A stretch of 64,000 bases of DNA, taken from NCBI RefSeq assembly GCF_900111255.1, contig NZ_FOGP01000001.1, positions 98,894 through 162,893 on the forward strand, given 5' to 3'. The notes under the pieces are model-generated. The model searched no databases, had not been told where the DNA came from, and saw only the letters and a list, made by a program, of their open reading frames with translations. The translations under genes were made by a program, and so were the position numbers. How positions within the stretch are numbered: position 1 is the first letter of the stretch; each line of letters starts with the position of its first letter. Source of the DNA: Parafannyhessea umbonata. GTDB lineage: Bacteria > Actinomycetota > Coriobacteriia > Coriobacteriales > Atopobiaceae. Of the stretch, positions 52,824 to 61,582 are shown piece by piece.

Positions 52824-55472
52824 ATGGCAGACAAGACTTACATCGCCCTTGCCGGCAACCCCAACTGCGGCAAGACGACGCTGTTCAACGAGCTTACCGG
52901 CTCCAATGGTTACGTCGGCAACTGGCCTGGCGTTACCGTCGAGAAGAAGCAGGCTGACTGGAAGAAAGACAAGGGCATCGCCCTCGTCGATCTTCCCGGC
53001 ATCTATTCCCTCTCCCCGTATTCCCCCGAGGAGGTCGTCTCGCGTGACTTCCTCGTCGACGACCGTCCCGACGCCGTCGTCGACCTGATCGACGTCACGA
53101 ACCTCGAGCGCAACCTCTATCTCACCACTCAGGTTCTCGAGGCCGGCCGCCCCGTCGTCGTCGGTCTTAACATGTGCGACCTTCTCAAGGAGCGCGGCGA
53201 CACCATCGACAGCAAGAAGCTCTCGAAGATGCTCGGTGCACCCGTGGTCGAGGTCTCCGCGCTTCGAAACAGCAACCTCGACAAGCTCATGGACGAGGCT
53301 CTGAGCGCTGCCAGGAAGGGCGTCTCGACCAAGGGCGCCCCGTGCTTCTCCGCAGAGGTCGAGGATGCGCTCTCCCAGATCAAGGCGATCGTCGGTTCCG
53401 TCGCGTCCGCCGAGCTCTCCCGCTGGTATTCCATCAAGGTGTTCGAGCGCGACGCCGAGGCCATCAAGTCGCTTGGCCTCAGCAGCAAGCAACTTGCGGA
53501 GGCCGAGAAGGTAATCGCTAAGGTCGAGGTCGACCGAGACGACGACTCCGAGTCCATCATCACCTCCGACCGCTACGACTGGATCGCCACGGTCATGGAC
53601 GCCTGCGTCGTCAAGGCGCCCAAGAAGCTTACCGTGTCCCAGAAGATCGACCGTGTCGTTACCAACCGTTGGCTGGGCCTCCCCATCTTCGTTGCGGTCA
53701 TGATCCTCGTCTACTACATCGCCATCTCCACCGTCGGCACCGCAGGCACCGATTGGGTCAACGACAACCTCTTCTCGGACGGCTTCTTCATCAACGGCGC
53801 CTCCCAGCAGCAGTTTGATGCCGACACCGAGGCCTGGGGTGAGAACTACTACGGTGACCAGATCGATGCGTATCTTGAGGCCGCAGACGAGAAGGGCGTG
53901 GACACCGAGGGCGTCGCCGAGGCCATCGAGGCCGGCGAGACCGACTCTGACGTCGTCACTACCTTCGAAGACAACGCCAGGGCAGCTGGTGTCGTCGCGA
54001 CCGATGTCGCATGCCACGACGAGGACGGCAACTTCCTCGACGCGGACGGCGAGGCAATCACGGAGGAGGATGCCGACGGCAACCCCATCCTTGCTGACGG
54101 CCAGGAGCTCCAGACCATTGACTCCGTAGACGCAGACGCGTTTGCGACGGCTGTGGACAACCCTGCCCCCGACGGACACGACTACGACGGCTTCGTGGAC
54201 TCCATCCCCAATGCCGCGACGAATGCCCTGACCGCCGCGGGTGCTTCTCCCATGGTCATCTCGCTCGTCGTTGACGGCATCATCGGCGGCGTCGGTTCCG
54301 TCCTGGGCTTCATCCCCCAGATGTTCGTCCTGTTCGTGATGCTCTGCTTCCTCGAGGACTGCGGCTACATGAGCCGTGTCGCCTTCGTCATGGACCGCGT
54401 GTTCCGTCCCTTCGGACTCTCCGGCAAGTCCTTCATCCCGATGATCGTCTCCTCGGGCTGCGGCGTCCCGGGCGTCCTTGCGACCAAGACCATCGAGAAC
54501 GAGCGCGACCGTCGCATGACCGCCATGCTCACCACCATGATTCCCTGCGGCGCCAAGCTTCCCATCATCGCGCTTGTCATGGGCGTTCTCGCTGGTGGCT
54601 CTGACATGTGGTGGGTCGCCCCGATGTTCTACTTCATGGGCGTTGCCGCCATCATCGTCTCGGCCGTCATGCTCAAGAAGACCAAGCCCTTCCAGGGCGA
54701 GCCCGTTCCGTTCGTCATGGAGCTTCCTGACTACCACTTCCCGGCAATTCGCTCCTGGGCCCTGCACGTGTGGGAGCGCGTCTGGTCCTACATCAGGAAG
54801 GCCGGCACCATCATCTTCGCCGCTGCGGTCGGCATCTGGTTCCTCTCCAACTTCGGCGTATCCGGCTGGGAGGGCGGCTCCAACACCTTCGGCTACCTGC
54901 CCGCCATGGACGGTGCCCCCGACGCCGTGATGGACTTCTCGCTGCTCGCTGGCATTGGTGGCGTCCTGAGCTTCATCTTCGCGCCCCTCGGCTTTGGCAA
55001 CTGGCAGGCTGTTGCCTCCACCATCTCCGCCCTTATCGCCAAGGAGAACCTCGTCTCCACCTTCGGCGTTCTCTATGGCCTTGGCGATGCGACCGAGAAT
55101 TCGGTCAACATGTGGAACGGCTTTGCCGGCATGTTCACCGTCGGTGGCGTGGTCCACATCGGTTCCATGTGCGCGTTCGTTGCCTTCAACATGCTCTGCG
55201 CCCCCTGCTTCGCCGCAATGGGCACGATTCGCCGCCAGATGGACAGCGGCAAGTGGACTGCCTTCGCCATCGCCTTCGAGTGCGTGTTCGGCTGGGTCAT
55301 CGGCCTCATGATCAACCAGTTCTACGAGCTGATCGTCTTCGGCAACTTCGGCTTCTGGACCATCGTGGCATTCGTCATCCTGGCGGCCATGCTCTTCCAG
55401 GTGTTCCGTCCCATGCCCAAGTGGGAGAAGGCTGACAGCAAGATTCTGAGCTCGCTTGCCCATCAGGCCTAG
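52824..55472 (+). CDS. feoB: Ferrous iron transport protein B
   Basis: FeoB is the Fe(II) transporter: an N-terminal G-protein domain (G1 GNPNCGKTT at 11-19, VGNWPGVTVEKK switch, DLPGIYSL G3, NMCD G4) and a helical guanine-dissociation-inhibitor domain. The membrane part has two Gate motifs (PFGLSGKSFIPMIVSSGCGVPGVLATKTIE, FGNWQAVASTISALIAKENLVSTFGVLYG). An acidic segment of about 160 residues (311-472) is inserted between the first two membrane helices. It has DEDGN and DADGN motifs and few basic residues. Standard FeoB is near 770 residues, whereas this one is 882. AAGGAAGG precedes ATG 52824. It is followed by a 31-residue membrane peptide gene. Confidence 0.96.
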   Translation: MADKTYIALAGNPNCGKTTLFNELTGSNGYVGNWPGVTVEKKQADWKKDKGIALVDLPGIYSLSPYSPEEVVSRDFLVDDRPDAVVDLIDVTNLERNLYLTTQVLEAGRPVVVGLNMCDLLKERGDTIDSKKLSKMLGAPVVEVSALRNSNLDKLMDEALSAARKGVSTKGAPCFSAEVEDALSQIKAIVGSVASAELSRWYSIKVFERDAEAIKSLGLSSKQLAEAEKVIAKVEVDRDDDSESIITSDRYDWIATVMDACVVKAPKKLTVSQKIDRVVTNRWLGLPIFVAVMILVYYIAISTVGTAGTDWVNDNLFSDGFFINGASQQQFDADTEAWGENYYGDQIDAYLEAADEKGVDTEGVAEAIEAGETDSDVVTTFEDNARAAGVVATDVACHDEDGNFLDADGEAITEEDADGNPILADGQELQTIDSVDADAFATAVDNPAPDGHDYDGFVDSIPNAATNALTAAGASPMVISLVVDGIIGGVGSVLGFIPQMFVLFVMLCFLEDCGYMSRVAFVMDRVFRPFGLSGKSFIPMIVSSGCGVPGVLATKTIENERDRRMTAMLTTMIPCGAKLPIIALVMGVLAGGSDMWWVAPMFYFMGVAAIIVSAVMLKKTKPFQGEPVPFVMELPDYHFPAIRSWALHVWERVWSYIRKAGTIIFAAAVGIWFLSNFGVSGWEGGSNTFGYLPAMDGAPDAVMDFSLLAGIGGVLSFIFAPLGFGNWQAVASTISALIAKENLVSTFGVLYGLGDATENSVNMWNGFAGMFTVGGVVHIGSMCAFVAFNMLCAPCFAAMGTIRRQMDSGKWTAFAIAFECVFGWVIGLMINQFYELIVFGNFGFWTIVAFVILAAMLFQVFRPMPKWEKADSKILSSLAHQA

Positions 55473-55550
55473 CAATTCTGGGGGGTACCCGGTCTCTGCG
55501 GCCGGGCACCTTCCGCCTTGCCGTTCTATCGACTATCGAGAGGAGCGCTC

Positions 55551-55646
55551 ATGCCTGAGCTTGAGTCCATAGGCATCGCCGTGGCGGTTGCGAGCTCCTG
55601 CGTAGCCCTACGTGACATCCTGCGTCACGGGAAAGTGACGAGGTAG
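55551..55646 (+). CDS. 31-residue membrane peptide downstream of feoB
   Basis: ATG 55551 follows GAGAGGAGCGCTC and encodes 31 residues. It has a short acidic start (MPELESIGI), one hydrophobic stretch with a Cys (AVAVASSCVAL) and a basic end (RDILRHGKVTR). Placement directly after feoB matches small FeoB-associated membrane proteins known in other bacteria, although the Cys-rich tail of that family is absent. A strong hairpin follows at 55682, so it is the last gene of the feo operon. Confidence 0.65.
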   Translation: MPELESIGIAVAVASSCVALRDILRHGKVTR

Positions 55647-55681
55647 CTTCACCTGCCCAATCCGCGAACCATCCTCTCCGT

Positions 55682-55710
55682 GGGCCCCGCTTGCGCGGGG
55701 CCCCTTGTTT
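55682..55710 (+). terminator. Terminator of the feo operon
   Basis: GGGCCCCGC (55682-55690) pairs with GCGGGGCCC (55695-55703), followed by CTTGTTTT. Confidence 0.8.
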
Positions 55711-55742
55711 TGCGGAGAAGGCGCACTGTTCTCAAGATAAAG

Positions 55743-55762
55743 TAAGATACGGCTAACTAATG
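55743..55762 (+). promoter_or_regulatory. ZIP gene promoter with CTAACTAATG element
   Basis: TAAGAT (55743-55748) is a possible -10. CTAACTAATG (55753-55762) lies right after it and recurs exactly at 61555-61564 upstream of another metal-island unit. Confidence 0.5.
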
Positions 55763-55861
55763 GGTATTGATAGGGTGGAGGCACCTTTTCTGGGATCCTC
55801 CGCCTACCACTGCATCGACCCGTCGCGCTTGCGACGGCAGGGAAATACTGGGGGGGATGAC

Positions 55862-56659
55862 ATGGGAGACACCATCACAACGACGGCCGTGGGTCTGGCC
55901 ATTCCCTTTGCGGGGACGACGCTTGGCGCGGCCATGGTCTTCTTCATGAGAAGACAGCTGGGGAGGACGGTCAACAAGGCCCTGACGGGTTTTGCCGCTG
56001 GCGTGATGGTCGCGGCCTCGATCTGGAGTCTGATAGCGCCTGCGCTCGAGGAGTCCGTCGGCATGGGGCACATGGCATGGCTGCCCGCCTTTGCGGGCTT
56101 TTGGCTCGGCGTTCTCTTCCTGCTCCTACTCGATAGCCTCATGCCTCACCTGCACCTGGGGGAGACCGACACCGAGCCCGAGGGAATGCGATCCAGGCTC
56201 GAGAGGACGACCCTGATGGTTCTGGCCGTCACCATACACAACATTCCCGAGGGAATGGCCGTTGGGGTGGTGTATGCGGGCCTCATGTCCGGCAACACGA
56301 GCCTGACCGTTGCCGGTGCGATGGCTCTGTCCATCGGCATTGCCATCCAGAACTTTCCGGAGGGGGCTATCATCTCGATGCCGCTGAGGGCAGAGGGGGC
56401 GTCGAGGTCCAAGGCGTTTCTTGGCGGCTTTCTGTCGGGTGTCGTCGAGCCCGTCGGGGCCGTCGTCACTATCTCTGCGGCGAGCCAGCTCGTGCCGTTG
56501 ATGCCCTATCTCTTGAGCTTCGCCGCGGGCGCCATGATGTATGTGGTGGTCGAGGAGCTCATTCCCGAGATGAGCGAGGGACGCCACAGCAACGTGGGCG
56601 TCATCGCGTTCTCGCTCGGCTTCACCGTCATGATGGCGCTCGACGTCGGGCTGGGCTAG
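55862..56659 (+). CDS. ZIP family metal transporter
   Basis: ZIP proteins import Zn2+, Fe2+ or Mn2+. The 265 residues have eight predicted helices. The metal-binding motif HNIPEGMAVG in helix IV and NFPEGAIISMPL in helix V are intact, and a short His-containing loop (MPHLHLGETDTEPEG) precedes them. The start ATG 55862 follows GGGGGGGATGAC. It lies between the feo operon and the siderophore-type ABC genes. An operator-like element precedes it. Confidence 0.92.
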   Translation: MGDTITTTAVGLAIPFAGTTLGAAMVFFMRRQLGRTVNKALTGFAAGVMVAASIWSLIAPALEESVGMGHMAWLPAFAGFWLGVLFLLLLDSLMPHLHLGETDTEPEGMRSRLERTTLMVLAVTIHNIPEGMAVGVVYAGLMSGNTSLTVAGAMALSIGIAIQNFPEGAIISMPLRAEGASRSKAFLGGFLSGVVEPVGAVVTISAASQLVPLMPYLLSFAAGAMMYVVVEELIPEMSEGRHSNVGVIAFSLGFTVMMALDVGLG

Positions 56660-56702
56660 GGACTTGCCGCCTGGTCGATTGGCTGCTGGTCGGGAGATGG
56701 GC

Positions 56703-57713
56703 CTAGTGCTGTCCGTTTCGCCACTGGCGCGGGGAGACCCCGACCTTCTCCTTGAACATCTTTGTGAAGCTTGAGGTGTGCTGGTAGCCCACCATGCGGG
56801 CGATCTCCGCGACGGGCCTGTTCGATCGCTCGAGCATTGACTCCGCCTGCCTGAGCCTTTGAACGGCCAGGTATTCGTGGATGCCCAGTCCCGTTTCCCT
56901 CTTGAAGCGCGAGCAGAGCGCAGCGCGGCTCAGGTAGAGCCTCGAGGCGAGGTCGTCGATGCTGGGCGGGTCCGCAAGCGACTCCAGCAGGATAGTGCTC
57001 ACGCGGTCGGAGACCTTCTCGTCACTTTCCAGGTCGTTACGGTGCTTGTCTTCGAGGAAGGTCACGAGGTCGTAGATCATCTCGAGCGCCTTTGCGCGGT
57101 ACTGGAGCCTCCCGACGTCGCTCAAGGTGCCCGAGGGTGTGATGGACCTTATCGTAGAGCGCAGCTCGAGCGCCGCGTTGAGGTTTAGACCACTCGCGAA
57201 GGAGGAGTCGAGCAGCCTGACGCGCTCCTTGTCGAGACCTATCTTCTCGAAGGAGCCATCAAGGAGGTAGAGGCTGCAGCTGCAGTGGAGCGAACCCGCC
57301 TCAAGCTGGTACTCGTAAGTCGAGGGCTCGATGTGCAGCCCCATGATGTTCTCGTCCAACAGGTGTCGCATGGGGAAGATCGAGTTGGGCTGCGTCTTCG
57401 AGTAGCCCTTGCCTGCGAGCTCGGCATCTCCGCGTCCCATGCTCGCAAGAACCGAATAGGGCGTCCCCGGCGACTCGACGAGCTCCATGGGGCGATTGCA
57501 CTGTATACGAAGCTGGGAGAGCATTGCGGTCTCGCCCAGCTGGGTCGCCCAAAACCACCCGCGACCAAGCTCGTTGTCAATGTAGGCCGCAACGCCGGTC
57601 TTCGCCGAAAGGGGACGGGCGCCAAACTGCTCGAGCTGGGGGTAGACGAGACTGCTGAACTTTTCCGAAAGCCCCGAGAAGGCACCTGCTAACTCTGGGT
57701 CCACAAATACCAC
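56703..57713 (-). CDS. AraC family transcriptional regulator
   Basis: The C-terminal 100 residues form the two helix-turn-helix motifs of AraC proteins (PSIDDLASRLYLSRAALCSRFKRETGLGIHEYLAVQRLRQAESML, then PVAEIARMVGYQHTSSFTKMFKEKVGVSPRQWR). The N-terminal 230 residues are unlike the sugar-binding type. They may sense a metallophore, as in YbtA/PchR regulators, which are encoded beside their transporters. I take GTG 57713 after GAAAGGC, because the longer frame to 57812 runs through the operator region. It is divergent from the ABC pair. Confidence 0.85.
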   Translation of the reverse strand: MVFVDPELAGAFSGLSEKFSSLVYPQLEQFGARPLSAKTGVAAYIDNELGRGWFWATQLGETAMLSQLRIQCNRPMELVESPGTPYSVLASMGRGDAELAGKGYSKTQPNSIFPMRHLLDENIMGLHIEPSTYEYQLEAGSLHCSCSLYLLDGSFEKIGLDKERVRLLDSSFASGLNLNAALELRSTIRSITPSGTLSDVGRLQYRAKALEMIYDLVTFLEDKHRNDLESDEKVSDRVSTILLESLADPPSIDDLASRLYLSRAALCSRFKRETGLGIHEYLAVQRLRQAESMLERSNRPVAEIARMVGYQHTSSFTKMFKEKVGVSPRQWRNGQH

Positions 57714-57764
57714 TTTGCCTTTCGTATTGCCTTTTAGCCATTTGTTTGGATTGAGTTCGATTAA

Positions 57765-57800
57765 TCTAACTGTTCTACAAATAAAGTTAACCTTACCTAA
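57765..57800. promoter_or_regulatory. DtxR/IdeR-like box between araC-type gene and ABC genes
   Basis: On the minus strand, 57800-57782 reads TTAGGTAAGGTTAACTTTA. This matches 15 of 19 positions of the classical IdeR/DtxR box TTAGGTTAGGCTAACCTAA. Next to it is TCTAACTGTT (57765-57774), similar to an element at 61515. This supports iron-dependent control of both divergent units. Confidence 0.65.
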
Positions 57801-57832
57801 CAGTAATGGCAACTATGACTGGGAGTTGAGGT

Positions 57833-59635
57833 ATGACTGAAACAAAGAAAGAGAGAAATGCGTTTGCGCGCATTCTCGACTTCGCCGGCAAGAGGAGGGC
57901 GCTCACGTTCCTGGGCTGCTTTCTGACCGGTCTCGCCATGCTGCTGTCGATGGTGCCCTACGTCACCATCTGGCTCGTGGTTCGAGACCTTATTGCCGTC
58001 GCGCCGGAGTGGGAACGGGCAACCGGCGTCGTCACGTATGGCTGGCTGGCGTTCTGGTTCTCGGTGGCGGGGATCGTCGTCTACTTCGTCGGCCTGATGT
58101 GCACGCACCTCGCGGCGTTCCGCATTCAGACCAACGTGCGCAAGGAGTGCGTCAAGCGCCTGATGAATGCCCCGCTGGGCTTCTTCGACACGCACGCAAC
58201 GGGTCTGCTGCGTCGTCGCATCGACAAGACGAGCGGGGAGATCGAGCAGCTCTTTGCCCACAACATGGCAGACCTTTCGGGTAGCGTGGTGATGCTCGTC
58301 TCGACCGTCGTCCTGCTGTTCGTGTTTGACTGGCGCATGGGCGCCTCCTGCATCGTGGTCGTCTTCGCGTCGTTCGCCTGCCTGACGACCATGATGGGGC
58401 CCTCGAAGAAGAGTCTGCTCGAGAGCTACCAGAGCGCTCTGGACGACATCAGCAAGGCGACGACCGAGTACGTGCGTGGCATCCCCGTCGTGAAGGTGTT
58501 CCAGCAGACGGTCTACTCGATCGCGGCGCTCAAGAAGTCGATCGACAACTACAGCATGTATGCGAACCGCTACCAGTCTGACGCGTGCGAGGTGCCCCAA
58601 AGCATCAACCTGAGCTTCATCGAGGCGGCGTTCGTGTTCCTGCTGCCCGTCACCGCTCTTCTTGCCCCGTCCGCCCTTGCGTCGGGCAACTTCGCCCAGT
58701 TCGTGAGCGACTTTGCGTTCTACGCGATCTTCTCGGCCATCATCTCGACCGCGCTCTCTCGCGTCATGTTTGCCGCGGGTGGCATGATGCAGGCTGACGA
58801 CGCGCTGAGGCGCATCGAGGAGGTCGTGCAGGCCCCGCAGATCGTCAGGTCTGCCAACCCCAAGGTCCCCGAGGGCAACCGCGTCGAGTTCCGCGGCGTG
58901 AGCTTCACCTACGAGGGCGCAGCCAAGCCCGCCCTCGACGACGTCTCCTTCGTGGCCGAGGCCGGCTCCACCATCGCGCTGGTCGGTCCCTCCGGCGGCG
59001 GCAAGTCCACGGCGGCAAGCCTCATCCCGCGCTTCTGGGACGTCGACAAGGGCTCCGTCCTCGTCGGCGGCGTGGATGTGCGCGACGTCGACCCGCACGT
59101 GCTGATGGACAGGGTCGCCTTCGTCTTCCAGGACAACCGCCTGTTCAAGACCTCGATTCTGGAGAACGTGCGCGCCGCGCGCCCCAACGCCTCGTGCGAG
59201 GAGGTCCTCGCCGCGCTCTCTGCGGCGCAGTGCGACGACATCCTGGCGAAGCTTCCAAACGGCATGGACACCGTGATCGGCACTAAGGGAACGTATCTTT
59301 CGGGGGGAGAGCGTCAGCGCGTCTCCCTGGCCCGCGCGATCCTCAAGGACGCGCCCATTGTGGTCCTCGACGAGGCCACGGCCTTTGCCGACCCCGAGAA
59401 CGAGGCCCTCATCCAGGCGGCCCTCAAGCGCCTCACAAAGGGTCGCACGGTAATCATGATTGCCCATCGACTGACCACCGTTGTCAACGCCGACAAAATC
59501 GTGGTGCTCGACCACGGCAGGGTTGCCGAGTCGGGCACGCATGACGAGCTCGTGGCAGGCAATGGCCTCTACGCTCATATGTGGGCTGACTACCAGACGG
59601 CCGTTGCGTGGAAGATCACCAGGGAGGTGGCCTAG
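57833..59635 (+). CDS. ABC transporter half-protein 1 (YbtP/IrtA-like)
   Basis: This has a membrane domain of six helices fused to an ATPase (600 residues). The ATPase has Walker A GPSGGGKST, signature LSGGERQRVSLARAILKDAPIVVLDEATAFADPENEAL and the H-loop IAHRLTT. The sequence DEATAFADPENE is typical of the siderophore-family half transporters (YbtP, YbtQ, IrtA, IrtB). These have an exporter-type fold but import ferric siderophores or related metal chelates. It overlaps the next gene (TAGTG), so a heterodimer is expected. The operator region with an IdeR-like box is upstream. Confidence 0.9.
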   Translation: MTETKKERNAFARILDFAGKRRALTFLGCFLTGLAMLLSMVPYVTIWLVVRDLIAVAPEWERATGVVTYGWLAFWFSVAGIVVYFVGLMCTHLAAFRIQTNVRKECVKRLMNAPLGFFDTHATGLLRRRIDKTSGEIEQLFAHNMADLSGSVVMLVSTVVLLFVFDWRMGASCIVVVFASFACLTTMMGPSKKSLLESYQSALDDISKATTEYVRGIPVVKVFQQTVYSIAALKKSIDNYSMYANRYQSDACEVPQSINLSFIEAAFVFLLPVTALLAPSALASGNFAQFVSDFAFYAIFSAIISTALSRVMFAAGGMMQADDALRRIEEVVQAPQIVRSANPKVPEGNRVEFRGVSFTYEGAAKPALDDVSFVAEAGSTIALVGPSGGGKSTAASLIPRFWDVDKGSVLVGGVDVRDVDPHVLMDRVAFVFQDNRLFKTSILENVRAARPNASCEEVLAALSAAQCDDILAKLPNGMDTVIGTKGTYLSGGERQRVSLARAILKDAPIVVLDEATAFADPENEALIQAALKRLTKGRTVIMIAHRLTTVVNADKIVVLDHGRVAESGTHDELVAGNGLYAHMWADYQTAVAWKITREVA

Positions 59636-61377
59636 TGTTTGGCGAGAAGTTCAAGAGGAAGTTCGCCCTTACCGACCAGGGCGTGAGAAACGCAAGGCTC
59701 GGCGCGTACTGGACCGTCGCCGCCAACCTCACGTCCTTTGCTGGCATCGGCTTCCTGTTCCTGTTTGTGAAGCAGCTGACGGACGCCATGACGACCGGGG
59801 CGGAACTGCCCGGCGTGCTGCCGTACGTCCTGGGGCTGCTCGCTTACTTCGCCCTTTCGTTTCTGGTGCACCGCATGCAGTACCAGAATACGTACGGAAC
59901 GGTCTACGAGGAGGTGGGCACGCTCAGGAAGGGATTGGCCGAGCGCATGCGCAAGTTGCCGCTCTCGTTCTTTATGGGGCGTGACCTTGCGGACCTCTCC
60001 GAGACCATCATGAGCGACGTCAAGACGCTCGAGCACGTATGGTCCCACGTCTTGGGCTACCTGTACGGCTCGTACATCTTCACGGCCGTCGTCGCCGTGG
60101 TCCTGCTGACGTACGACTGGCGCCTGGCGATTGCGGCACTCTGGAGCGTGCCCGTCGCGTTCGCGCTGCTCTTTGGCTCGCGCAAGATGACGGTCAAGAG
60201 CCAGGCGGAGGCCAAGGCTGCAGCCCTTGGGGTCTCCGAAGACGTTCAGGAGACGCTCGACAACGTGAGGGAGATTCGCGCCATCAACCAGGAGGAGCGC
60301 TACCTTTCCGGTTTGTTTGCCGCCATGGACAAGGCGGAGGCTAGCCAGACGATGGTCGAGCTGGGCAACGGCATCGTCATCAACGCGGCGTCGGTCATCA
60401 TGCGTCTGGGCATCGCGACCACGATCATGGTTGGCGCGAACCTCATCGTCGCCGGACAGATCGACTTCATGGTCTTCTTCGCGTTCCTGCTCTGCGTCTC
60501 GCGCATCTACTCACCCTTCGACCAGTCCCTGGCGCTCATCGCCGAGGTGTTCTTCTCCGAGGTCTCGGCCAAGCGCCTCCAGGCGATCTACGACGAGCCC
60601 ACGGCCGGTGGGGCCGAGTCCTTCTCGCCCAAGGGCCACGACATCGTCTTCGACAACGTCGGGTTCTCGTACGATGGCGCCCCCGTCCTCAGGGGCGCGA
60701 GCTTCGTTGCGCGCGAGGGCGAGGTCACGGCCCTCGTGGGGCCGTCTGGCTCTGGCAAGACCACATGCTCCCGCCTGGCGGCTCGCCTGTGGGACGCCGA
60801 TTCGGGCAGCGTGCGCGTCGGAGGCGTTGACGTCTCGACCGTCGACCCCGAGGTGCTCCTGGGCGACTACGCAATGGTGTTCCAGGACGTCATCCTGTTC
60901 GACGACACGGTCATGGGCAACATCCGCCTGGGTCGCAGGGACGCCACGGACGAGGAGGTCCTCGCGGCGGCAAAGGCGGCCAACTGCGACGAGTTCGTGC
61001 GAGACCTGCCCCAGGGCTACGACACGATGATCGGCGAGAACGGCAGCAGACTCTCGGGCGGCGAGCGCCAGCGCATCTCCATCGCGCGCGCTCTGCTCAA
61101 GGACGCTCCGATCCTGCTTATGGACGAGGCCACGGCCTCGCTGGACGTCGAGAGCGAGACGCAGGTCCAGGAGGCCCTGTCTCGCCTGCTGGTAGGCAAG
61201 ACCGTGCTGGTCATCGCGCACCGCATGAGGACCATCGAAAACGCCGACAAGGTCGTCGTCCTCGAGGACGGCCGCGTCGCCGAGGAAGGCAGGCCGTCCG
61301 ACCTGCTGCAGCAAGGCAGCGGCTTCTTCCGTCACGTGACGGAGCTGCAGACGCTCTCTGCTGGGTGGAGCATCTAG
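59635..61377 (+). CDS. ABC transporter half-protein 2 (YbtQ/IrtB-like)
   Basis: This second half transporter (580 residues) has six helices and an ATPase with GPSGSGKTT, LSGGERQRISIARALLKDAPILLMDEATASLDVESET and IAHRMRT. The start is GTG 59635 within the stop of the previous gene, after AGGGAGGTGG. The differing linker and Walker B regions suggest the pair forms an asymmetric heterodimer. A terminator follows at 61425. Confidence 0.9.
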   Translation: MFGEKFKRKFALTDQGVRNARLGAYWTVAANLTSFAGIGFLFLFVKQLTDAMTTGAELPGVLPYVLGLLAYFALSFLVHRMQYQNTYGTVYEEVGTLRKGLAERMRKLPLSFFMGRDLADLSETIMSDVKTLEHVWSHVLGYLYGSYIFTAVVAVVLLTYDWRLAIAALWSVPVAFALLFGSRKMTVKSQAEAKAAALGVSEDVQETLDNVREIRAINQEERYLSGLFAAMDKAEASQTMVELGNGIVINAASVIMRLGIATTIMVGANLIVAGQIDFMVFFAFLLCVSRIYSPFDQSLALIAEVFFSEVSAKRLQAIYDEPTAGGAESFSPKGHDIVFDNVGFSYDGAPVLRGASFVAREGEVTALVGPSGSGKTTCSRLAARLWDADSGSVRVGGVDVSTVDPEVLLGDYAMVFQDVILFDDTVMGNIRLGRRDATDEEVLAAAKAANCDEFVRDLPQGYDTMIGENGSRLSGGERQRISIARALLKDAPILLMDEATASLDVESETQVQEALSRLLVGKTVLVIAHRMRTIENADKVVVLEDGRVAEEGRPSDLLQQGSGFFRHVTELQTLSAGWSI

Positions 61378-61424
61378 GCGGGAACGCGCCACGTGCTCGT
61401 TAGCCTCAAATCGGTTCTTCTTTC

Positions 61425-61457
61425 GGGCGGGCTGCCTGCGGGCGGCCCGCCCTTTCT
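61425..61457 (+). terminator. Terminator after the ABC pair
   Basis: GGGCGGGC (61425-61432) pairs with GCCCGCCC (61445-61452), followed by TTTCT. Confidence 0.8.
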
Positions 61458-61514
61458 GCCTTGAAACGGGCTGAGGAAAACGCTCGAGAAAACAATGGCA
61501 TCGTTTGGCGAAAA

Positions 61515-61564
61515 ACTGTTAGACAAGGTGTACTATCTCAACAGTTAACCCAATCTAACTAATG
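61515..61564 (+). promoter_or_regulatory. Operator region of the MacB-like operon
   Basis: ACTGTT (61515-61520) and AACAGT (61540-61545) form a dyad around a possible -10 TACTAT (61531-61536). CTAACTAATG (61555-61564) repeats the element upstream of the ZIP gene. It lies 20-70 bases before the ATP-binding protein gene. Confidence 0.5.
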
Positions 61565-61582
61565 TAGGAAAGTTGGTGGCGC

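Noticed and set aside
57714-57812. N-terminal extension of the AraC regulator to TTG 57812
   Set aside because: It would read through the IdeR-like box and promoter region and lacks a ribosome binding site; GTG 57713 is preceded by GAAAGGC.
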